A stretch of 31,708 bases of DNA, from assembly GCA_041907145.1 (NCBI GenBank), contig JAYRHW010000261.1, positions 1 to 31,708 of the forward strand, in the 5' to 3' direction. The translations under genes were made by a program, and so were the position numbers. Below, piece after piece: positions 25,668 through 31,708 of this stretch. Every line of letters starts with the position of its first letter. The first letter of the stretch is position 1. Below the pieces are notes generated by a model. It worked only from the letters and a program-made list of their open reading frames with translations. It did no database searches and was not told the origin of the DNA. This DNA comes from JAFLCA01 sp041907145. Lineage in GTDB: Bacteria; Bdellovibrionota_C; UBA2361; JAFLCA01.

Positions 25668-26475
25668 GATATTCCCCCTCTCCATTCGGGTCATTGGAGT
25701 AGTTCTTCAGTGCATTTAATCCCGTATCCCAAAATACTTGTTGTTCGGTTTGCCGCATGCGAAAGGGCAGACAGTGAATGCCAAGGAGTCCTGCATAGAG
25801 CGAAATGAAGTCCTTTTCCTTGGTGGTATAGCGATGAATAATAGTGCGCTCGCCAAAAATTTCCGCGGCATCAGTGGGCGGCTCCTCGGCTAGATACAAA
25901 ACATCTAATGTGCTGTGACTTGCCTGCGGCGGCAGGCCTTCTTGCTGCTCGCTCGTGGGTACGGCGACCGTGAATGTCTTAGACTCCGTGCACTTTGGCA
26001 GCTCGGGTGCTGCGAGCTTCAATTTAAGATTTTTGCCGCTCATAAGATCTTGATTTAGTGCCAGGGCACCTTTGAATGAGGGATCCTCGGTAAGAGCGAG
26101 TTTTTTTCCGTCCTTGGGGAAGGGAACTCCCTCATCGGAGCGGATATGCTTGATAATTGTCGGAGCTTGTCCGCTCGTGGCCGTAGTGAGCAGTCGCCGT
26201 TGACTTGCGAAAATTGCGCTATGGTCTGGACGGGAAAGACTGGGCAATGGTTGATCACGCGAGAGTCTCGGAATCTGAAAGGACCCGCTTCCTAGGAAGT
26301 AGTTACCGAGTGCGGCTTTAAGTTCGGGCACCGCGGCGATTTCTGGCATCGCGCTAACTTCTTGAAATACTTTGAGATTGTCGGCCCTGGAGGGTTGGGC
26401 GTGGAGCTCCGTCGCTGTTCCCCAGGGGAACCCCAACAGCAGCGCAGACAAATAGCGCCGAGCCCGATTACGCAT
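25633..26475 (-). CDS. Secreted protein of unknown function in the conjugation operon
   Basis: First gene of the leftward conjugation operon. The frame is open up to an ATG at 26547, but I place the start at the ATG at 26475, because a signal peptide begins there (MRNRARRYLSALLLGFPWG then ELHAQ), giving 280 residues. No known domain is recognised. Visible parts are a short helix-forming region after the signal, a Pro/Ser-rich middle with a LKLAAPELPKCTES segment, and a C-terminal ~90 residues (HRYTTKEKDFISLYAGLLGIHCLPFRM) that look like a small folded domain. Only two cysteines are seen in the mature protein. Operon position suggests a periplasmic part of the transfer apparatus; that is inference. 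Confidence 0.6.
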   Translation of the reverse strand: MRNRARRYLSALLLGFPWGTATELHAQPSRADNLKVFQEVSAMPEIAAVPELKAALGNYFLGSGSFQIPRLSRDQPLPSLSRPDHSAIFASQRRLLTTATSGQAPTIIKHIRSDEGVPFPKDGKKLALTEDPSFKGALALNQDLMSGKNLKLKLAAPELPKCTESKTFTVAVPTSEQQEGLPPQASHSTLDVLYLAEEPPTDAAEIFGERTIIHRYTTKEKDFISLYAGLLGIHCLPFRMRQTEQQVFWDTGLNALKNYSNDPNGEGEYHAYIKAKYNIE

Positions 26476-26715
26476 CTCGTAAAACCTATAGGGATATTCT
26501 GTGGGGGGAGTACTAAGGGTTATGGGGCCTTGGGCCTCGCATGTCACATTTTCTTATCAAACTGATGCGACACCTGAAATGTAGTCCTCATAACAGTAGT
26601 GAATAGTCCAATCAGAAGCTGCGGCTTTCCCCCCGTCCATAGTCTCTGAAGTATAGCGGCATTGTGCTGAGCTACAGCCTTGCCGTGTATTCATCGATCC
26701 TTGGCGGGGTTCTGC
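26476..26715. promoter_or_regulatory. Divergent control region between the two conjugation operons
   Basis: The 240 bp between the chosen starts at 26475 (minus) and 26716 (plus) separate two divergent conjugation operons, so promoters for both should lie here. I could not identify a convincing -35/-10 pair or an operator repeat by eye. Longer alternative starts exist on both sides (ATG 26547 minus, TTG 26680 plus). Confidence 0.4.
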
Positions 26716-27897
26716 ATGGTTTTCCGGTACTTGCCACTTGGCATCCTTCTCGGTGCTGTTCAGCTTGGAGTTCTCCTGGCTGTAGACTCGCCGCTTGCGG
26801 CTGAGACTCGCTCTGTTCTTGATCCCCGTTCGCGCAACGATGCTCCCTATCTGCGCCCCGCCGTAGGATTCTTCTCCCGCGGCGCTGCCCAGACAACTTT
26901 CAATGAGCGTGTAACCTGGACTGAAAAGCCGCAGCTAGAATATTTTCCAGCGGTACATCCAAAAGTGCAGGAAGCAGAAGAGACTCCTGCGGCTGACAGC
27001 GTCCAGGATCCCAAAGCTAAGAAGTTTTTACCCACATCCGAGGCAATTCTGAAGGAATATGGCGATCCTGCCACCGATATTCCCGTACTCGCACAGCCCG
27101 ATGCGCCAACTCCCTACAAAGGATTGATGGCTGCGCTGCAGCTAAACGATGAAAAACTGGCGTTTCAGTATGCGCGGCAATGGGCCCGCTATCTTAGCAA
27201 TCTCAACAGCCGCACGCTTAAAGTGACCGGGCTTACAGGGCTCGCGATGAAGCGCGAGGGGCAGCTCGAAGACGGCACGTGGATTGACGATCCTCAGTTT
27301 AGCCAGTACCGAAGACTTTTGGAGGATGATCTCAAAAACTCGAAGGCCACTGAGGGCAAAGCCGCCGCCAAGCTCAGTCTAGACGGTGCTGCCAGGGAGC
27401 TGCTTGAACGAGCGCGGGATGAGCAGGAGCTGTCCCCGAAGCAGCCGGCCGAAAAATTTACTGCACTCAGCAATTCACATGACGACGAAGTGCTTGAACG
27501 TCGCAACGTGCGTAGTGAATTGGGCAGCTCAGTGCCGGTGGATCCGCAAGGAAAAGTCAGCATCTTCTTCTTCCTTGGCATGCGAGATAACGAGTCATTG
27601 GCGATGGCACCGGCCATTGAAGCGCTCTATCGGGCGGTGGCCAAAGATGCTGCGGTTACATTCTCCGCAATCTCGCTCGAAAATGCTCCGGACGAACAAA
27701 TAAAGCGCTTTCACCTAGTCACGAATACTACATTTCCCATCTTGCAGGCTGACCTAATGGCCCAGGTGTTTAAGATTTCAAAAACTCCGTCGAGTGTTTT
27801 TCTCACCGATACTACTAATCGAGCAGTCATTCATCAGGGAGCAAAGTCCTTCTACTTTTTAGATGAGCTTCTCAAAGCCATGCGGGGGAGACGATAA
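26716..27897 (+). CDS. TraF-like conjugal transfer protein without a CxxC motif
   Basis: A 393-residue periplasmic protein. I choose ATG 26716, preceded by GGCGGGG, because a signal peptide follows at once (VFRYLPLGILLGAVQLGVLLAV then SPLAA); a TTG 12 codons earlier is possible. The middle, PYKGLMAALQLNDEKLAFQYARQWARYLSNL, resembles the helical part of TraF proteins. From ~275 a thioredoxin-like domain begins with KVSIFFFLGMRDNESLAMAPAI and ends TPSSVFLTDTTNRAVIHQG. The position where thioredoxin has CxxC reads GMRDNESL, so disulphide exchange is not expected; F-plasmid TraF also lacks the motif. It is followed after 2 bp by the next conjugation gene. Confidence 0.62.
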   Translation: MVFRYLPLGILLGAVQLGVLLAVDSPLAAETRSVLDPRSRNDAPYLRPAVGFFSRGAAQTTFNERVTWTEKPQLEYFPAVHPKVQEAEETPAADSVQDPKAKKFLPTSEAILKEYGDPATDIPVLAQPDAPTPYKGLMAALQLNDEKLAFQYARQWARYLSNLNSRTLKVTGLTGLAMKREGQLEDGTWIDDPQFSQYRRLLEDDLKNSKATEGKAAAKLSLDGAARELLERARDEQELSPKQPAEKFTALSNSHDDEVLERRNVRSELGSSVPVDPQGKVSIFFFLGMRDNESLAMAPAIEALYRAVAKDAAVTFSAISLENAPDEQIKRFHLVTNTTFPILQADLMAQVFKISKTPSSVFLTDTTNRAVIHQGAKSFYFLDELLKAMRGRR

Positions 27898-27899
27898 CC

Positions 27900-29669
27900 A
27901 TGAACAGAACTCCGCTGCTCCTTCTAGTCTCCACGGTCATCGGCTTGGCAGGGACATCATATGCCCAAAATAGTCCGCCAACCTTCCTCATCGAGCGCGC
28001 CCAGCGCGGCGGGCAAGTTGGTTCGCCGGACTCGTCCATGAAGGGCGCTGATTGGCTTACCAGCGTCATGAAGGACGGATTTCCCTCTCGGGGCACCAGC
28101 GACGAGAGTCTTTGGTGTCCTAACGGGCAATGTGTGTCCGGTTCCGGCATGGGAACAAACACAAGCGCCAAGATGCCCAGTATGGAAGGGGAAAAGCATT
28201 ATCACTTTCCCAGTGTAGCGTCCTTCGGCGGATTTGCCGATCTTCGCAGCGGCGTGTCGACCTTGAACGTTGATAGAGGCTCCCGCATGGGACCTATCGG
28301 TATAGAGTTCATGAGTTTGGCACTTGCTGAGCCTTCGGTTCAGAAGGCTGACGCCGACGCTGCCAAGGTATCGGCCGACCTGTACGGCAATCTCTTGCAC
28401 TCACTTAACGGCTTTCTCAATATGGCTTCGGGCAATCCCGAGACCAGAGAGTGGGTGCTTCAAGCCCTTAATTCCTGCGTCAAAAAGAAGCAGGAAACTA
28501 TGTCCTCGGTGCAAGCGTTAGCGCAGTGTCTCTATGACCGCGAGGTGGCAGTTACGCAGGGCGTGGGGGCGGTCACAGGTATCGGCTTCAAACTCTCCGA
28601 TCATCCGGATATTACCCAAGCTTCTTCCGGCAGTAATACCAGGCTATGCTTGGACGATCTCGCATTTAACCGTGCCCAAGAATCAATGGGCGGAGCAGCA
28701 GGTCCGCCCGCTCCACCACTCAATACGGGCGGTGGCTCATGCTTAAGTGACCTAGGGAGCACAAATCTCTCGGGGCAGGCAACTCCCACCGATCTTCGCC
28801 GCTATATAAATTCCCGTATCGGCTGTTTCTGCAACACTTCAACCTGGGATACGGCAACTGCTAGCAGCGGGACAGCGGCTGGAGACCCAGCTGCGGCTAG
28901 AGAACTCAGCTTTGCTTACACAGCTCCGCGGCCGACCAATGGACGCACACCGCTCCAGCAGGATTTTTTCAACAATTTTGAATCCGTCTACACCACTATG
29001 CAGCAGGTAATGCTTAACTACTGCACCAGCAAAACGCAGTCTATATCGTTGGGCGATAATCCATTGAACTTCAATCAACCAACACGGCGATACTGGGAGG
29101 TGCAGAACGGATTTACCCCTGAGCAGATCAGAACTTTGTCGATGGAGGGGTTTACTGTGGATCCTCCGCTCCTGGAGGCAATCTATTCATTCTTTGAGCG
29201 CAGTAAATTGCCGACGGCGCATACACCGCTCACTTCGACTGATTGCACCCAAAACTTTGGACCTTCAGCTGCAGATGCTCAGTTGACTGCAATCATACAA
29301 GATCCAAAAAGGGCCGCCGATTACACGAGATTTATCTTCAAGTATTCACTCATTGTGGCCAGAGGACAGTATTTGAGTTCTCTGCAGGTGATGCAGCAGT
29401 TCTTGACCAGTGTTCCTGCCAACGCCTGGGTGCGTGGAAAAATTTACGAAAACTATGTCGATAAGATCGCCAAGGCGGCGCGTATTGGAGACGATGACAA
29501 CCGTTCTTTAAGTAAAATGCTCGAGGATAATGTTCAAGAGGCTCAAAACTGGCGCCGTGATCTCTTCCTGTATGTGCAGAGTAAGATTGGTAACGGAGGT
29601 CGCAACGTCACTGGACATGTCAAGGACAGCACCATGGGTGGTTCACCTGATATCGCGGCGGGGCAATAG
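27900..29669 (+). CDS. Secreted conjugation-cluster protein in the TraH position (PFL_4711/TraH-like?)
   Basis: A 589-residue exported protein with a clear signal peptide (MNRTPLLLLVSTVIGLAGTSYA). It sits between TraF-like and TraG-like genes, the order traF-traH-traG or its ICE equivalent (PFL_4711). Residues ~155-225 are helical with two cysteines (LNSCVKKK, AQCLYDR). The middle has a Pro/Gly-rich linker with CLSDLG and the pair GCFCNTS. The C-terminal ~120 residues are predicted helical and rich in Gln, consistent with the coiled-coil end of TraH. I cannot see a decisive TraH signature, so the name rests mainly on order, export and general composition. TraH proteins act in pilus extension and mating-pair stabilisation. 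Confidence 0.5.
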   Translation: MNRTPLLLLVSTVIGLAGTSYAQNSPPTFLIERAQRGGQVGSPDSSMKGADWLTSVMKDGFPSRGTSDESLWCPNGQCVSGSGMGTNTSAKMPSMEGEKHYHFPSVASFGGFADLRSGVSTLNVDRGSRMGPIGIEFMSLALAEPSVQKADADAAKVSADLYGNLLHSLNGFLNMASGNPETREWVLQALNSCVKKKQETMSSVQALAQCLYDREVAVTQGVGAVTGIGFKLSDHPDITQASSGSNTRLCLDDLAFNRAQESMGGAAGPPAPPLNTGGGSCLSDLGSTNLSGQATPTDLRRYINSRIGCFCNTSTWDTATASSGTAAGDPAAARELSFAYTAPRPTNGRTPLQQDFFNNFESVYTTMQQVMLNYCTSKTQSISLGDNPLNFNQPTRRYWEVQNGFTPEQIRTLSMEGFTVDPPLLEAIYSFFERSKLPTAHTPLTSTDCTQNFGPSAADAQLTAIIQDPKRAADYTRFIFKYSLIVARGQYLSSLQVMQQFLTSVPANAWVRGKIYENYVDKIAKAARIGDDDNRSLSKMLEDNVQEAQNWRRDLFLYVQSKIGNGGRNVTGHVKDSTMGGSPDIAAGQ

Positions 29670-29678
29670 GGGCATTCT

Positions 29679-31708
29679 ATGCTGATGCACGATCTATTGC
29701 AGGTCCTTCTTCAGGCTCAGGTTCCCGTGGGTGGTGGGTCCGTTTGTCCTACCTGTCCAGCGTCGGCATTTACCTCGATTGGCGCGGCTTATGCGACGGA
29801 AGGATATTATGTCCAATCAGATATTATCTTTCAGATTCTGAATACTGATTTCGGACTCTGGGCGCCGATGCTCTATGTGCTGGCTGCCTTTGCCGGGCTC
29901 ATTGGTGTTGCAACTGGAGCTCCTCCGCGAACCTATATGTGGTTCTTCATGGGGCCCGCCATTTATGCCTGGCTTATCGACAATACCAGTGAAACACATG
30001 GCGTAAGTTGGAAGATTGGCAATCGCGCACAAGATCAGGATCAAGTTTGGAAGCTTTCCGAGGCGGGGCTCGCCAATACCAATCACGCGGCGTGGAATGT
30101 CTTTCGAGTTTACTCGGACCGCGAGCCCAGTGAGCCGGCACAAGTTGCCACGGTATTCTTGTGGTTTGATGAGCTGGTGAGCAGCACTGCACAGGCGCTT
30201 ACCGAATGGACCGGAATTCATCATCAGGGTGGTCGGGGAGGTCCGGGCACCAACTTGGCGAAGCGAGATGATGCTTTGGCGGAGGGGAAAAACTATCTTA
30301 TGTCCAACCTTAAGTGGGGCATGATTGAAAACATCACCAGCGCCAGTCTCCACAGCGTGGATTTGCGGGACACTTTTGCCACTTTTATGGCCAGTGAATG
30401 CGGCGATGCGTTCGCAGCCTCCCTAGACCAGGGCAGTGTTATCGCGGCCCAGAATACCCGCGGCGAGAACCTTACGACAACAAGCTCGGTCTTCCCGCGA
30501 AGCGGAAGCGGGGCGGGGGCAACTGCCGATTACAATGGTCTCAATTTCAATTTAGCTCCGCGCTATGTGCCCACTCCGGAGTCACTAAAGCGAGTGCTCA
30601 ACAACGATGCAAGTGCGACGGGATCTTTCCGAAGCTTTTTGCAAGGTAGACTTGGGGGAGCGGTTACCGTCCCCCCCGTATTGCCGGAGTCCATTGATTG
30701 CCGTCAGTATTTGGCGCTCATTACGCAGGCCTTTCGCTGGGAGGCTGGGCATATCTACCACCAACTTGTTTCAAGCGCTCCGACGGGCATTGCGCCCGAA
30801 GACATCGTTTACAATTTATTCTACGGCTGGAATATCAAAATGGGGCGCAGTCCAAGCGGGACAGGCGGATCCACTCTTACCACCGAGCAATACGCATCAT
30901 TTTTAATCGATTTAATTCTAATTCACCTCTATCGTAACGAGGTCGAAATCGCACCGAACGCGCCTGATGGTAAGTTCTCAACCTCGCAGAAAGCAGAGAA
31001 ATTCGTCAAGGCCTACGCTCGAACAACCGGCAGCCGCGGCAAGTACGGAGAAATCTACAGCTGGGCCATGATGATCCCGCATATTCAAGGGATACTCTTG
31101 TACTTGCTGGCCGCTGGCTATCCCATTGCCTGCATACTCATTGTTATTCCAGGAATGCACAAAAGTATTCTGACCTGGGCCAAGTTTTGGTTCTGGGTGA
31201 AAATGTGGGATGTGGGATTTGCGGTGGTCATGGTGCTCGAGCGCAGCGTTTGGGCTATGATTGGAAATGGATCCAATTCTTCCAAAATCTTCGACTTGGT
31301 CACGCAAATGCAGCAGTGGGGCAGCGTAGGGGTGGCCTGTCCTACAGGCGCTGCCGGCAGTCCAAGCGGCAGTGGTAGAATCTGTCCCATTCCAGAAGTT
31401 CTTAGCGTGGACGGGGCAACTCCAAACTTTACCTTTGGACCTTGGGGTATCCCTCATATCTCAGGCTATTCCAGCACCCCTCAGAGCCTGCAGCATATGT
31501 ATCAGACTTTGGATCGGGCCTTGGTACTTTCGGCGAATCTCGATTTAGATTTGGCAAACTCATATTACATTTACATTATGGCAGCGCTGTACTTTGCTGT
31601 TCCAGCGGTCACTGGACAGGTGATTCTCGGCGCACACGCTGGGGCCTCCAGCATGATCAACAACGCCATCGGCGGAGTGGCTCAGGAAAACGGCAAGCTA
31701 GCCGGCAG
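29679..31708 (+). CDS. TraG-like conjugal transfer inner-membrane protein (3' end beyond the window)
   Basis: An open frame from ATG 29679 runs without a stop to the right edge: 676 complete codons, starting MLMHDLLQVLLQAQVPVGGG, 9 bp after the preceding stop. The first ~110 residues hold two or three hydrophobic segments (LYVLAAFAGLIGVATG, TYMWFFMGPAIYAWLI). A large soluble region follows, then a second membrane group from ~465 (GILLYLLAAGYPIACILIVIPG; KMWDVGFAVVMVLERSVWAMI at ~508-528) and a third (YYIYIMAALYFAVPAVTGQVIL). WDxxFAxVMxLERSxW is a feature of TraG N-terminal-domain proteins of F-type and ICE systems, which span the inner membrane and act in pilus assembly, mating-pair stabilisation and sometimes entry exclusion. 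The C-terminal part is cut off by the window. Confidence 0.72.
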   Translation, partial: MLMHDLLQVLLQAQVPVGGGSVCPTCPASAFTSIGAAYATEGYYVQSDIIFQILNTDFGLWAPMLYVLAAFAGLIGVATGAPPRTYMWFFMGPAIYAWLIDNTSETHGVSWKIGNRAQDQDQVWKLSEAGLANTNHAAWNVFRVYSDREPSEPAQVATVFLWFDELVSSTAQALTEWTGIHHQGGRGGPGTNLAKRDDALAEGKNYLMSNLKWGMIENITSASLHSVDLRDTFATFMASECGDAFAASLDQGSVIAAQNTRGENLTTTSSVFPRSGSGAGATADYNGLNFNLAPRYVPTPESLKRVLNNDASATGSFRSFLQGRLGGAVTVPPVLPESIDCRQYLALITQAFRWEAGHIYHQLVSSAPTGIAPEDIVYNLFYGWNIKMGRSPSGTGGSTLTTEQYASFLIDLILIHLYRNEVEIAPNAPDGKFSTSQKAEKFVKAYARTTGSRGKYGEIYSWAMMIPHIQGILLYLLAAGYPIACILIVIPGMHKSILTWAKFWFWVKMWDVGFAVVMVLERSVWAMIGNGSNSSKIFDLVTQMQQWGSVGVACPTGAAGSPSGSGRICPIPEVLSVDGATPNFTFGPWGIPHISGYSSTPQSLQHMYQTLDRALVLSANLDLDLANSYYIYIMAALYFAVPAVTGQVILGAHAGASSMINNAIGGVAQENGKLAG

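Noticed and set aside
1..31708. CRISPR array or canonical tRNA/rRNA gene
   Set aside because: No regularly spaced direct repeats and no tRNA cloverleaf other than the tRNA-like part of tmRNA were seen.

Overview
The window reads as chromosomal DNA of a Gram-negative bacterium of moderate GC. The evidence for Gram-negative is a NagZ without a signal peptide beside an AmgK-like sugar kinase (cytoplasmic peptidoglycan recycling), secreted c-type cytochrome proteins, and an F-type conjugation module. A SpoIID-domain protein together with a DUF1501/cytochrome cluster would fit a deltaproteobacterial, Bdellovibrionota-like or Myxococcota-like lineage better than an enteric one. That placement is inference and I would not go below phylum level.

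Layout. Positions 1-2738 lie on the minus strand: the start of an unidentified gene, an ABC-2 exporter (permease and ATPase overlapping by 4 bp) and endonuclease III. Positions 2948-4912 (plus) hold an SseB-domain protein with a repeated C-terminal motif and an AmgK-like phosphotransferase. Positions 4919-7969 (minus) hold NagZ, a SpoIID/LytB-domain protein and a CBM9/DOMON-like protein. Then come panB-panD (plus, 8144-9434), a large membrane glycosyltransferase (minus, 9446-11185), an orphan LivJ-type binding protein, smpB and the tmRNA gene ssrA (plus, 11308-13337). SmpB and tmRNA, the two partners of trans-translation, are adjacent. The tag reads ANSNDFAPVALAA.

Directly downstream of ssrA is an IS200-like/RAYT transposase gene (13587-14564, minus). 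It is flanked by two near-identical short palindromes that look like REP elements. Next is a translationally coupled three-gene plus-strand operon (14731-21529): a 1068-residue tri-haem cytochrome with Calx-beta, LamG-like and choice-of-anchor-type domains; a PA14 protein with one haem site and a DUF1585-like tail; and a Tat-type DUF1501-family protein. This resembles the planctomycete-type PSCyt/PSD plus DUF1501 gene pairs, whose biochemistry is unknown, and it is the least understood system in the window. A cardiolipin-synthase-like phospholipase D gene follows.

From 22902 to the right edge lies an F-type type IV secretion (conjugation) module in two divergent operons. Leftward are an unknown secreted protein, a TraU-like protein and a TrbC/TraW-like protein. 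Rightward are a TraF-like protein without a CxxC, a secreted protein in the TraH position and a truncated TraG-like membrane protein. These correspond mainly to the mating-pair-stabilisation and pilus-assembly part of F-type systems. The motor ATPase, coupling protein, relaxase and pilin genes would have to lie to the right of the window or elsewhere.
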